Source: Litorimonas haliclonae (GTDB lineage Bacteria > Pseudomonadota > Alphaproteobacteria > Caulobacterales > Maricaulaceae). Taken from it: a stretch of DNA of 64,000 bases. The notes under the pieces were generated by a model. That model did no database searches, was not told where the DNA came from, and saw only the letters and a list, made by a program, of their open reading frames with translations. The stretch's first letter is position 1, and every line of letters begins with the position of its first letter. The position numbers and the translations under genes were made by a program. Of this stretch, positions 9,593-17,488 are shown piece by piece. The stretch covers positions 582,533 to 646,532 of the forward strand of contig NZ_CBCSCO010000002.1 in NCBI RefSeq assembly GCF_965138505.1, given 5' to 3'.

Positions 9593-10789
9593 ATGAAATT
9601 ACTTTTACCTCTCTGCCTATCTGTTTTTTTATTAGCCGCCTGTACTGAGGCGGAGCAGGAGATGCCAGCTTCTCCAGTATCAGAGGCTTCAGTTCACGAG
9701 GCGCCTATCTCTAAAGCTGATCCGCAATTGCTCGAAATGGCCATGGTCTCGAAAATCTCTCCGGAGCTTGCCGAGCGGTTCTCAGACCTTGCCCTGACAT
9801 GCCTACATCAGGAATTCCCCAACAAAATTTCACGAACTACAGATACCGCGGAGGATATTGGGCGACCCAAAGACCTCTTCCCGGTTTTTTATGGCTGTTT
9901 TGACTGGCATAGCGCCGTGCATGGTCATTGGATGCTAGTCAGGTTGTTGCGGGTCGCACCTGAGGGTGACTGGAAGGACGAAGCCCGTGCCAAATTAGAG
10001 CAAAGCTTTACAGAGGCGAACATTGCCGGAGAAATGGCCAATTTTAACAGGCCAATGCGAGGGTCGTGGGAACGTCCTTATGGTTTAGCATGGTTTCTTC
10101 AGTTAACGGCAGAATTACGGGAGTGGAACGACCCCCAAGCGAAAATCTGGCTGGAGCGTTTAAAGCCGTTAGAAGCAGATATCGCTGAGAGTTTAAAAAC
10201 ATGGCTCTCCAATCTTGCCTATCCCATACGTCTCGGCACTCACAATCAGAGCGCGTTTGCCTTTGGGCTTATGTGGGATTGGGCGAAGGTCACAGAAGAC
10301 CAAGAGATGTTGGCCCTCATAGAAGAGAAGTCTCTCGACTTCCACAAAAATGATGTGAATTGCCCACTCGCCTATGAGCCGAGCGGGGAGGACTTTCTGT
10401 CTCCTTGTTTGATGGAAGCGGATTTGATGCGGCGAATTCTGCCAAGAGAAGACTTCCCTGGTTGGCTGTCCGGCTTCATGCCTGATATACCGACAGACGG
10501 GTCGTCAGAGTGGCTCGCGCCCGGCGTGGTGAAAGATGCAAGCGACGGAAAGCTTGTTCACCTTGACGGCGTCAATCTTTCCCGGGCTTGGAACCTATTA
10601 AATATCGCGGCGTCTCTTCCAGAAGATGATCCGCGCATTCCGGCGTTGGTAGCTTCTGCAAAGTTGCACGAGGAAACGGGTATCGCTGCCGTCTCGGACA
10701 CGCATTATTCCGGCTCTCACTGGTTGGCGAGCTTTGCAACTTATCTGACAACTTCTCGCGGAGACCCGACCTTAAATGAGCCGAATTGA
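9593..10789 (+). CDS. DUF2891 lipoprotein
   Basis: 398 residues. The N-terminus is a lipoprotein signal with lipobox LLAAC, cysteine at residue 17. The rest is an (alpha/alpha) barrel-like DUF2891 protein: the hallmark FYGCFDWHSAVHGHWMLVRLL is present, as are AWFLQL, H-N-Q-S-A-F-A-F-G-L and the C-terminal HYSGSHWLASFATYL. Family members have no firmly known reaction. I use the ATG at 9593 rather than a TTG two codons upstream. The stop codon overlaps the next ATG (TGATG), indicating coupled translation with DUF1289. Confidence 0.85.
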   Translation: MKLLLPLCLSVFLLAACTEAEQEMPASPVSEASVHEAPISKADPQLLEMAMVSKISPELAERFSDLALTCLHQEFPNKISRTTDTAEDIGRPKDLFPVFYGCFDWHSAVHGHWMLVRLLRVAPEGDWKDEARAKLEQSFTEANIAGEMANFNRPMRGSWERPYGLAWFLQLTAELREWNDPQAKIWLERLKPLEADIAESLKTWLSNLAYPIRLGTHNQSAFAFGLMWDWAKVTEDQEMLALIEEKSLDFHKNDVNCPLAYEPSGEDFLSPCLMEADLMRRILPREDFPGWLSGFMPDIPTDGSSEWLAPGVVKDASDGKLVHLDGVNLSRAWNLLNIAASLPEDDPRIPALVASAKLHEETGIAAVSDTHYSGSHWLASFATYLTTSRGDPTLNEPN

Positions 10790-10977
10790 TGCTACGTCAG
10801 TCGGAAAATATCAGCAGTCCTTGCAAGCTCATTTGCGATCTGGATTTGGAAAAAGGGCAATGTGTCGGCTGCGGCCGAACACGCGAAGAAATCGCGCGTT
10901 GGCTGTCTTATACAGAGTTGCAGAGACGGGCGATTATGGCGGAATTGCCCGGACGTCTTTCTAAATCAGGCAAGTAA
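10789..10977 (+). CDS. DUF1289 family small protein
   Basis: 62 residues with the full DUF1289 signature: SPCKLICDLD, then QCVGCGRTREEIARW. The four spaced cysteines suggest a small metal-binding fold; function is unknown. The ATG overlaps the stop of the DUF2891 gene by one base. The 3' end is 4 bp from the argH stop on the other strand, so the two converge almost without a gap. Confidence 0.85.
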   Translation: MLRQSENISSPCKLICDLDLEKGQCVGCGRTREEIARWLSYTELQRRAIMAELPGRLSKSGK

Positions 10978-10981
10978 ATCT

Positions 10982-12391
10982 CTAGCCAAGTGCTTTTTTC
11001 CACCGTTCTACTTGCTTTTTGACTTCACTCGGCGCTGTGCCGCCATAGCTCGTCCGGCTATTGGCCGAGGCTAAAGGTGACAGAACACGGTAGATATCAT
11101 CTGTGATATGCGGCTCAACAGATTGCAGATCCGCTAAATCCATTTTGTCTAACGTTTTACCCTGTTTTTCGGCTAAAGCGACCACACGTCCAGTGACATG
11201 GTGGGCGTCACGAAATGGCATGTTCAAAGACATAACAAGCCAGTCGGCCAGATCTGTCGCTGTCGAAAAGGCGGCGCCGGCAGCGCCTGCCAAGCTTTCT
11301 TTATTCGGAGTCATATCATTGACCATACCGGCCATCGCAGCAAGCCCGAGCTCCAAGGCTTCAAAGGCGTCAAAGACGGGTTCTTTATCTTCCTGCATAT
11401 CTTTCGAATAAGCGAGGGGGAGGCCTTTCATTACGATAGTCAAAGAGGTGAGGGCGCCAACAATCCGCCCGACTTTGGCCCTTACCAGTTCGGCGGCGTC
11501 CGGGTTACGTTTTTGCGGCATGATGGAGCTGCCCGTCGTAAACTCATCGGACAGGCTGATGAATTGAAATTGCGCGCTGGTCCAAATAACAATTTCTTCC
11601 GACAAACGAGACAAATGTGTGGCACAAATACTTGCCGCCGCGAGCGCCTCCAAGGCGAAATCCCGGGCCGAAACGGCGTCCAGGGAGTTCGCCATTGGCC
11701 GGTCAAACTCTAAGGCTTTCGTAGTTGCGTCGCGATCAATAGGGTAAGGCGTTCCGGCCAGAGCCGCTGCCCCAAGAGGGCTCTCATTCATTCTTTGTCG
11801 GCAGTCAGCAAAGCGGGAGCGATCCCGCGCAAACATTTCCAGATAGGCCATCATGTGATGACCAAAAGTTACCGGCTGTGCGCTTTGCAGATGCGTGAAT
11901 CCGGGCATGATGGTGTCGGCGTGTTGATCGGCTTGACCTAAAAGGGCGCTTTGCAAATTAATGAGCAGCGCGTCAAAAAGATCAAGGTAATCGCGCACCC
12001 AAAGGCGGAAGTCGGTGGCCACTTGGTCATTTCTAGACCGCCCCGTATGCAGTCGTCCGGCCGCGTCGCCAATTTTTTCTTTTAAACGGTTTTCGACGTT
12101 AAGGTGGATGTCTTCCAGCTCGGGTTTAAAAGGAAATGTCCCGGACTCAATTTCTTCCAGAATTTCATCGAGCCCTTTATGAATTGCCAGACAATCTTCT
12201 TCGGTGATGATTTTTTGCGCCGCGAGCATGGAGGCGTGGGCTTTGGATCCACGAATATCTTGCGGGGCGAGTTTTTGATCATAGTCGATACAGACATTTA
12301 TGGCTTGCATCAGGGCGCCAGGCTGTGCGCTGAATCGCCCCCCCCACATCGTCTGGCCTTTTTTCGAATTCTGATTTACAGGCTCGCTCAT
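10982..12391 (-). CDS. argH: Argininosuccinate lyase
   Basis: 469 residues, matching the usual 460-470 of ArgH, which splits argininosuccinate into arginine and fumarate. MWGGRF, LHTGRSRND and the superfamily signature GSSIMPQKRNPD are all present, the last with its catalytic serine. I use the ATG at 12391 (MSEPVNQ...), whose start codon overlaps that of the divergent tlpA. A second ATG at 12349 (MWGGRF) follows an AAGG and could also be used. In many Alphaproteobacteria lptM and lysA follow directly; here four opposite-strand genes intervene. Confidence 0.95.
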   Translation of the reverse strand: MSEPVNQNSKKGQTMWGGRFSAQPGALMQAINVCIDYDQKLAPQDIRGSKAHASMLAAQKIITEEDCLAIHKGLDEILEEIESGTFPFKPELEDIHLNVENRLKEKIGDAAGRLHTGRSRNDQVATDFRLWVRDYLDLFDALLINLQSALLGQADQHADTIMPGFTHLQSAQPVTFGHHMMAYLEMFARDRSRFADCRQRMNESPLGAAALAGTPYPIDRDATTKALEFDRPMANSLDAVSARDFALEALAAASICATHLSRLSEEIVIWTSAQFQFISLSDEFTTGSSIMPQKRNPDAAELVRAKVGRIVGALTSLTIVMKGLPLAYSKDMQEDKEPVFDAFEALELGLAAMAGMVNDMTPNKESLAGAAGAAFSTATDLADWLVMSLNMPFRDAHHVTGRVVALAEKQGKTLDKMDLADLQSVEPHITDDIYRVLSPLASANSRTSYGGTAPSEVKKQVERWKKALG

Positions 12392-12989
12392 GTCTACGGT
12401 CTCTTCTCTTTTTACCCTTGGCAACGCCATACGGGCCTTACTCATCATCGGCCTCATAGCCGTCTTTGGGGTCGTGGTGCAATCCTGTCAAAAGCCTAAA
12501 TCAGGGTTGGAACGGTTGAGTGTTGCCTCCTTGTCAAAATTGACAGTATTAGAAACACCTCCGCCGCAACCTGACATCTCATTTTCGTCGACCACTGACG
12601 AGGTTATGCACCTGTCAGATTATCGAGGGAAAGTAATTTTGGTCAATGCGTGGGCCACTTGGTGCCCGCCATGCGTGGCTGAAATGCCGTCTCTTAACAA
12701 CTTGCAAAACCAAAAAGGCGGCGAAGACTTTGAGGTTATCACTATTAGTCTGGATAATAAAAAAGAAGAAATTACAGAGTTTTTTGATAAAAATGGGATT
12801 GACGCTCTTCCCTCCTGGCATGACGGCACGTATCAAATAAACGGACTTCTCCAATTGCCGGGCCTGCCAACCACGGTGATCTATGACCGTTCCGGCCGCG
12901 AAATCGCACGTCTTTTAGGCGAAGCGGAGTGGGACAGCCCCGAAGCCCTCGCTCTCGTTGACTATTTAATCGCTAGATCAAATAATTAA
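12390..12989 (+). CDS. tlpA: Membrane-anchored TlpA-type thiol-disulfide oxidoreductase
   Basis: 199 residues. One N-terminal membrane anchor lies at about residues 13-32, followed by a periplasmic thioredoxin fold with redox motif WCPPC inside NAWATWCPPCVAEMPSL and the cis-proline region LPGLPTTVIYD. TlpA proteins reduce periplasmic disulfides, classically for cytochrome oxidase copper-centre and cytochrome c assembly. The ATG shares the tetranucleotide CATG with argH on the other strand, so the divergent genes have no intergenic DNA. The stop overlaps that of the convergent DUF547 gene. Confidence 0.9.
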   Translation: MSTVSSLFTLGNAIRALLIIGLIAVFGVVVQSCQKPKSGLERLSVASLSKLTVLETPPPQPDISFSSTTDEVMHLSDYRGKVILVNAWATWCPPCVAEMPSLNNLQNQKGGEDFEVITISLDNKKEEITEFFDKNGIDALPSWHDGTYQINGLLQLPGLPTTVIYDRSGREIARLLGEAEWDSPEALALVDYLIARSNN

Positions 12990-14116
12990 TCTACATCGGC
13001 CGGATCTTTCGTCTCGATATCTTCAATGGTAACCGTGCCGTAGGAAAATAGCCCTTTGTCGATTAATTTTCTGATCTTGGTATTGTTCTCGCTCATATAT
13101 TCTACGACAGAGGGTGAGATCCCCATATTGGCGGACTGAGCATTCGAATACAGATTATTTGGCGCGCCATATTTCCCGTATCCCCCTGTCGTGTCCGCGA
13201 TTATATCAATAGGTCTATGGAATTTGAGTTTGGCGGTCGCTTCTAATTCCGAATACACGCTGTCGCGCATATACAGCCTGAAATGTTTCCGGATGTCGGT
13301 TTCAAAATTTGGGAAGTAAAAAGGAGATACTTCTTTATAAAAACTGGAGATTTTACCTTCTTCAAACCCTCTTAAGGAGTTTGCAAACTCTCCGGCATTC
13401 ACTTTGAGCGTTCTGCTCACATTATCGCGTTCAAAGGCAATAGCGGGAAGGCCTGGAGAGCCAAGTGTGCCGTCATGGAATCCGTAAATGACAATAGGGT
13501 TCTCCCAATTTTTATAGACAATATTTTCCCTGATGTCGCGAAGCGATAGAGGAATGCCGTCTACTTCAAGAATTTTGGCGTCATGTAGCTTTGCTTTGGA
13601 GCCGCGAACAGGCTTGATATCTTTTGGCCGGTGAACCGGGTAAGATTTCGAGATCTCATGGATGAGGGCGAGATTGTGTAAATTGAACCAATAGGCCAGC
13701 TGGTCATTTTTAGGTAGGGATACAAGCTCAATTTCGGAAGGGAGCCTTTCAAGCTCGATGAGGTATTCGCCTATCAGTTTCTCTTGGCCAGGCGAAAATA
13801 GAGAATATACTATTTTATTGCCTTCCAACCTGTAGGGCGACCTGTGTTTTTTCACAATCCGTGTGCCACTATATGGCTCTAACCTTCGTGCTCTTTCGCG
13901 CAGAGATGGGCCCGTAAACAAGACGGAGCCTTTCAGAAGTAAGTCCATCCGTTCAAAATCTAGTCTCGTATTCGTGCTGGGGCGAGGCGTAAATTTGTCA
14001 AATTTTGATGCCGACATCGTGCTGGACGAGGCCGCGGTCCCGGGCAGAGCGACCAATGTCGATCCAAGAAAGAGGCTCACCAATAACAGTCGAATGAATA
14101 TAATTAGGGGCTTCAT
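12986..14116 (-). CDS. Secreted DUF547 protein
   Basis: 376 residues with a signal peptide (hydrophobic residues 4-25, cleavage near TAASS). The DUF547 core is visible: KNDQLAYWFNLHNLALIHEI, L-S-L-R-D-I-R-E-N-I, the GFHDGTLGSPGLPAIAF segment and N-A-G-E-F-A-N-S-L. Some members look like papain-fold relatives, but the activity is unknown. Its last codons overlap the tlpA stop by 4 bp on the opposite strand. About 170 bp upstream, facing away, lies the stress-type promoter of the DUF1328 gene. Confidence 0.82.
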   Translation of the reverse strand: MKPLIIFIRLLLVSLFLGSTLVALPGTAASSSTMSASKFDKFTPRPSTNTRLDFERMDLLLKGSVLFTGPSLRERARRLEPYSGTRIVKKHRSPYRLEGNKIVYSLFSPGQEKLIGEYLIELERLPSEIELVSLPKNDQLAYWFNLHNLALIHEISKSYPVHRPKDIKPVRGSKAKLHDAKILEVDGIPLSLRDIRENIVYKNWENPIVIYGFHDGTLGSPGLPAIAFERDNVSRTLKVNAGEFANSLRGFEEGKISSFYKEVSPFYFPNFETDIRKHFRLYMRDSVYSELEATAKLKFHRPIDIIADTTGGYGKYGAPNNLYSNAQSANMGISPSVVEYMSENNTKIRKLIDKGLFSYGTVTIEDIETKDPADVD

Positions 14117-14209
14117 TTATCTCTCTTATCACTCGCCTTAGCGCTTCGAATGGCGTCCTATCCTAAAGTAGCTTTCTATCGTACTTAAGACACCTAAATT
14201 TTAAGGGGT

Positions 14210-14235
14210 GGAACTAATTTCTTCGTCTCTGCGTT
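14210..14235 (+). promoter_or_regulatory. Predicted EcfG (general stress) promoter
   Basis: GGAAC at 14210-14214, a 17-base spacer and CGTT at 14232-14235 match the promoter recognised by EcfG-type sigma factors, the general stress regulators of Alphaproteobacteria. The DUF1328 start codon lies 51 bp downstream. I saw no equally good match before other genes in the window. Confidence 0.72.
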
Positions 14236-14286
14236 ATTTGATACAGAGACATTAAGTCTCGGTCATTATTTACGGAGAGAGACCCT

Positions 14287-14442
14287 ATGTTACGTTACGC
14301 AATTATAGCTTTGGTTATTGCCCTTATCGCCGCTGCGCTTGGATTTGGCGGAGTGAGCGGAATCGCCATGTATGCCTTTTACGTCTTTATTATTCTGTTT
14401 GTTGTGCTGCTGCTCGTTCACCTATTGCAGGGCCGCGCTTAA
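14287..14442 (+). CDS. DUF1328 small membrane protein (YtjA-like)
   Basis: A 51-residue protein that is almost entirely two membrane helices: MLRYAIIALVIALIAAALGF, a GGVSGIA turn and an AFYVFIILFVVLLLVHLL helix. This is the DUF1328/YtjA pattern. GGAGAGAG lies 6-10 bases ahead of the ATG. An EcfG-type promoter upstream suggests induction by general stress, and a hairpin with a T-run ends the transcript near 14578, so it looks like a single-gene unit. The molecular role is unknown. Confidence 0.85.
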   Translation: MLRYAIIALVIALIAAALGFGGVSGIAMYAFYVFIILFVVLLLVHLLQGRA

Positions 14443-14540
14443 CAGTTTCGGCTTGTTCTTAGCCAAGGCTCATTCCCCTTTGAGCCTCTCCCTTCAGGAC
14501 TAAGACACGTCGATTTAGCGGGGCAAAACTATACCCGTTT

Positions 14541-14579
14541 AGCCGCTTTTCCTTAATTGGGAAGGCGGTTTTTATTTTA
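14541..14579 (+). terminator. Rho-independent terminator of DUF1328 gene
   Basis: An AGCCGCTTTTCC arm pairs imperfectly with GGGAAGGCGGT around a TTAATT loop, followed by TTTTTATTTT. The T-run reaches the 3' end of the opposite outer-membrane protein gene. Confidence 0.7.
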
Positions 14580-15314
14580 GAAGGGCCGTGTGAGCCAGAA
14601 CTGGATTTGCGTATCGGGGGAGCTTTCCGTCAATCCGAACAAAACGCCAGTGGAGAGTTTGACGTCTTCAACAAAGGGTGTGCTGAGATACGGCCCAGCC
14701 ACATGGCTCTGTTCGTCAAAATCGTCGATGCCTGACGTGTCCCCGTAGGTACTGAACATTTTAACGCCAAGCGCTCGCCCCTGAGGTAGCTTTTTCTGAA
14801 GGCGGGCCTGACTTTCGACGGTAAAGTCATCGCCTGAGCCTTGCCCGATTTGCACTTCGGATTTCAGAACGCCGCGCGCTTCCCAGCCTTCTCCAAATTT
14901 CCACTGATGTGCCCAGTTAATGCCGAGTTGCCCGGGACGGGAATCCCCTCGGAGCCGTGCGTCAAAGCGCAATCCCTGCTGATATTTCTTATCATCTTCG
15001 CTGAGCTGCCAGACAAGTTCCGCTTCGACATAATCAAAATCAAAATCCGACTCCTGCGTCTTCCGAAACCGTCCGACGACCCGCCATCTGAGATCAGAAT
15101 TGATAGAGCGTTGATAATGCAGGCGTTGAGCGACGCCGGTTTCGCCGCGGGAGTTTTCTGGGTCAATGCCCAGGCGGTATTCGAGTGTGCTGTCACCCTC
15201 TTTGACCGTCGCGCCGACAACGCCGCTCGTGTTTTGGGCAAATGCCGAATATGGATTTGCGAACAGACAGAGTCCTATACCGAAATATAGGATGAATTTA
15301 TGAATATGTGACAT
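14577..15314 (-). CDS. Predicted outer-membrane beta-barrel protein
   Basis: 245 residues: a signal peptide ending NPYSAFA-Q, then alternating polar/hydrophobic strands rich in aromatic and charged residues with repeated short turns. The last strand ends IQFWLTRPF, the terminal phenylalanine typical of BAM substrates. No named family is evident to me. The pattern (a DUF481/DUF2490-like barrel of about 10-12 strands) suggests an outer-membrane protein without known cargo. It is divergent from the SpoIIAA-like gene with a 165 bp gap. Confidence 0.6.
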   Translation of the reverse strand: MSHIHKFILYFGIGLCLFANPYSAFAQNTSGVVGATVKEGDSTLEYRLGIDPENSRGETGVAQRLHYQRSINSDLRWRVVGRFRKTQESDFDFDYVEAELVWQLSEDDKKYQQGLRFDARLRGDSRPGQLGINWAHQWKFGEGWEARGVLKSEVQIGQGSGDDFTVESQARLQKKLPQGRALGVKMFSTYGDTSGIDDFDEQSHVAGPYLSTPFVEDVKLSTGVLFGLTESSPDTQIQFWLTRPF

Positions 15315-15479
15315 AGCTAACCTCTTCTATGTGCCGCCGCCCTTATACCCGCTGCCGTCCAGAACAAACCAAAATTTACAGATAACTGCAGACAGAGCGG
15401 GTCTATCTGAGATTCTTTCTTGGAACGATCCGCCTGTTTGGCCATAGTTTTAACATCTGTTAATGGAGAAATAATTTTT

Positions 15480-15977
15480 ATGACGCCTCTCAGCACTGAG
15501 AATCTTGAACTTAAACTAGAAGACAAAATCGTTCACATGAGTATTACCGGCAATATTAAGCCGGAATCGATGACCCAGGGTCTCGACTGGATCCATGAAT
15601 TGGACGCGGAGGATGACGACTTTAACCTCCGGATTGATATGGCCCAAGGTGAATTTGACGATCTGGCCGCTATCAGCGCCGAATTCAAACGCGTGGCCAC
15701 CGTGCTCCGCCATTCCAAATCCGCGAAAAAATGCGCGCTCATGACCGACAGCATGTTCCTGCGGAACTCTGCCAAGGTCGAAGGCGCCGTGATTCCCGGC
15801 CTCGAAGTCCGCACATTTGATCTGGACGAAGCGACGCCGGCCGAACGCTGGCTCAAAGGCGAACCTCTCATACAGGAAGGCGATGAAGGCTATGAGCCGG
15901 AAGCGTCCAACGATCAGGCCGAAGAAGAGTCTGATAATCCCTGGGATAGCCTCAAGATGAAGAATGTGAATGTTTAA
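15480..15977 (+). CDS. SpoIIAA-like STAS-fold protein (paralogue 1)
   Basis: 165 residues. The first 125 form a SpoIIAA-like fold of alternating strands and helices: a short LKLEDKIVHMSITG strand pair, a helix, the D-F-N-L-R-I-D-M strand, then KSAKKCALMTD and AKVEGAVIPGLEVRTFD. The 40-residue tail is acidic and ends in DNPWDSLKMKNVNV. It lacks the phosphorylatable serine context of anti-anti-sigma factors, so a direct sigma-regulatory role is not implied. The ATG at 15480 follows TGGAGAA. A paralogue lies at 19796; both share the KKCAL / AKVEGA-x-x-PGLE block. A hairpin repeat begins one base after the stop. Confidence 0.72.
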   Translation: MTPLSTENLELKLEDKIVHMSITGNIKPESMTQGLDWIHELDAEDDDFNLRIDMAQGEFDDLAAISAEFKRVATVLRHSKSAKKCALMTDSMFLRNSAKVEGAVIPGLEVRTFDLDEATPAERWLKGEPLIQEGDEGYEPEASNDQAEEESDNPWDSLKMKNVNV

Positions 15978-16215
15978 AATGAGGGATGAGAGGCGAACCG
16001 CCTCTCATTAAAGCGATAAAATCGCTTTCCCGAGTTTCTTCGAAAGATTTGGCATAAAGCCAAATATAAGAAGTCTTGCAACCAATGCACTTTCCGAAGT
16101 CTCACGACTTCGGCGCTGCGTTGTCATTGATACCCCGTATCAATCACGGCCATTTCGCGTCCTCGAAAGATTTGGCATAAAACCAAATATCGAGAAGCCT
16201 CGCAACCTGTACCAA
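15978..16215 (+). repeat. Multi-hairpin repeat, copy 1
   Basis: Starts with AATGAGGGATGA directly after the stop codon. Successive perfect hairpins are: A 15988-16006 (GAGAGGCG arms, loop AAC), B 16011-16027 (AAGCGAT arms, loop AAA), C 16047-16065 (ATTTGGC arms), D 16094-16113 (CCGAAGTC arms, loop TCAC) and E 16126-16144 (ATTGATAC arms, loop CCC). A second, degenerate C hairpin follows at 16170-16188. Linkers such as TCCCGAGTTTCTTCG are shared with the other copies while stems A, B and E differ in sequence but stay paired. Confidence 0.75.
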
Positions 16216-16221
16216 ATAATA

Positions 16222-16247
16222 GCCTTCCCCTCGCGGGAGGGTTTTTC
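16222..16247 (+). terminator. Rho-independent terminator
   Basis: CCTTCCC pairs with GGGAGGG around CTCGC, followed by TTTTT. It would end a transcript coming from the SpoIIAA-like gene through repeat copy 1. Confidence 0.6.
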
Positions 16248-16397
16248 GTTTGTAATATGCTCCTTTCCGCTAATTTCCTGTCATTCCGGGGTGCGGAGCG
16301 AACCTCTTCTCCTACCTCGTCATCCCCTTCTGCGTTTGTCATTCCGCTCGGAGCGAAGCGGGGTTAGTGAGGATGTAGCTGACTTTTCAATTCCTTA

Positions 16398-16528
16398 GTC
16401 ACACCGACGCAGGCGAAGCCTGCCCGGTGCAAGTGCCTTATGCTTGGCGTCTTGACCCGTAGAAGACGTTTTTCGCTGAACCGGCAAGGCACTTATACCG
16501 GGCGACCTGAAGGTCGCGTCGGTATGAC
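16398..16528. repeat. Paired-palindrome element 1
   Basis: Imperfect inverted repeat of 42-43 bp arms (16398-16439 and 16486-16528) around a 46 bp centre. The arms are near-identical except for an inner palindrome, AGGC-GAA-GCCT on the left and GACCT-TC-AGGTC on the right, each self-complementary. The outer ends read GTCA(C/T)ACCGACGC and the inner ends AAGTGCCTT. It is the most divergent of five similar elements in the window. Confidence 0.65.
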
Positions 16529-16589
16529 ATGGGATAGAGGTTTCATAATTTCACCCACGTCTTTCCTCCCGCTCGCCATCTCGGGTCGA

Positions 16590-16905
16590 GCCTTGCGTTC
16601 GTCCTTGAATTAGGTGGACAGCCCGCGGGGTCGGTCCCCTGCCGGAGACCGAATATAGATAACGTTTCGCAAAGGCCCGAGCCCCGCGGCAGCGATTGGA
16701 ACCGGAACGGCCTCTTACATGGCTCCCACAGTCACGCCGGGACGAAGCCGTTTGCAGCTTCTGGGCGCGGTAGGCAGGCTAACGCGTTCTCGGTGGCCCG
16801 GCACAGTCGGGTGTGTCACCACCCGATGCTCAGCCTCGCCGTCCCCCGAACCAGAACCTGACGCGTTCCTGTCCGTGTTCAGAAGAACATCTTAAATATA
16901 GGGGC
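16590..16905 (-). ncRNA. Candidate structured RNA, family not recognised
   Basis: A GC-rich block of about 300 bp without a plausible reading frame, more GC-rich than its flanks. Read on the minus strand it forms many stems: CGGGTG/CACCCG with a short loop, GTTCTGGT with ACCGAGAAC, GAAGC/GCTTC, TCGGTC/GACCGA, and a long-range CCGCGGGG/CCCCGCGG closing pair enclosing the last. I compared it from memory with RNase P, two-piece tmRNA, 6S, SRP RNA and cobalamin riboswitch landmarks and found none. Strand is a guess based on slightly better stem order. It could also be a decayed or novel element. Confidence 0.35.
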
Positions 16906-17000
16906 AAAACGCAAAGTGAGGATCTATCTCTTGGGTTTTTTATAGGTGCCTGAATCGATTGGGGTTTTTAGGGGATAAGTGCGGATGTTTATATAACACC

Positions 17001-17149
17001 CCGCTCATCCCGCCAAAGGGCGGGATCCAGTTTGTGCTATTAGCGACCTGGTACGAATTTACGAGACGGGACTGCGTTCAAACCCGCATACGATTAGACT
17101 TATTACAAGCCTTGAGTATCTGGATCCCGCCCTTTGGCGGGATGAGCGG
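17001..17149. repeat. Paired-palindrome element 2
   Basis: Two exact inverted copies of a 30 bp arm (17001-17030 and 17120-17149) that is itself palindromic: CTCATCCCGCC-AAA-GGGCGGGATCCAG. The centre is about 90 bp. Outer ends read CTCAT and inner ends ATCCAG, the same polarity as the other elements. Confidence 0.75.
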
Positions 17150-17211
17150 AAATAGGGAGAACATCGCTTTAAGCTCCCCGCTTCCTTTATCCGCTCAATT
17201 TCGTCCCAGAA

Positions 17212-17310
17212 AATGAGGGATGAAACGCGCCGCGTTACATTAGGTCGCTAAAAGCGACCTCCCGAGTTTCCTCGAAAAATTTGGCCATAGCCAAATATGG
17301 AGAGGTGTGG
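17212..17310 (+). repeat. Multi-hairpin repeat, copy 2
   Basis: Begins AATGAGGGATGAA. Hairpin A 17224-17236 (AACGCG arms), hairpin B 17243-17259 (GGTCGCT arms, loop AAA) and hairpin C 17279-17296 (ATTTGGC arms). Linkers ACATTA and TCCCGAGTTTCCTCGAAAA match copies 1 and 3. Stems A and B differ from copy 1 at most positions, yet pairing is perfect. Confidence 0.75.
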
Positions 17311-17335
17311 CCATTGAGTGCAGAGTTAACGAGCC

Positions 17336-17488
17336 TCAAGAATCTGATTGTCTAATCCGCTTTACCTCGTCCCATAATTCTTCTTCCTTTGACTTCTCAG
17401 GATGAACCGTCGCCAACTCCGCCTCGAGCCGTTTCTGGGCAATCCCGTAGAGATAGTCCTTATCCATATCGATGCCGATAAAAAATGA
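17336..17488 (-). pseudogene. C-terminal fragment of a DNA methyltransferase
   Basis: A 51-codon frame to the TGA at 17338-17336 reads SFFIGIDMDKDYLYGIAQKRL then a charged helix. FIGIDxDxDYxxxAxxRL is the end of the Rossmann core in N6-adenine or N4-cytosine DNA methyltransferases, where the last strand returns to the cofactor site. Upstream the frame enters repeat copy 3, which has replaced or interrupted the rest of the gene; catalytic and cofactor motifs are absent. It lies 450 bp from the DpnI-type gene, so it may be debris of an earlier restriction-modification locus. Confidence 0.45.

Noticed and set aside
16590..16905. RNase P, tmRNA or 6S RNA
   Set aside because: Landmarks (GAGGAAAGTCCGG, TTCGAC near GGGG, tag codons GCAAACGAC) are absent on both strands, so I list it only as an unassigned structured candidate.
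16959..17216. Frame of 85 codons across paired-palindrome element 2
   Set aside because: It consists of inverted-repeat sequence, has a poor start and shows no protein likeness.
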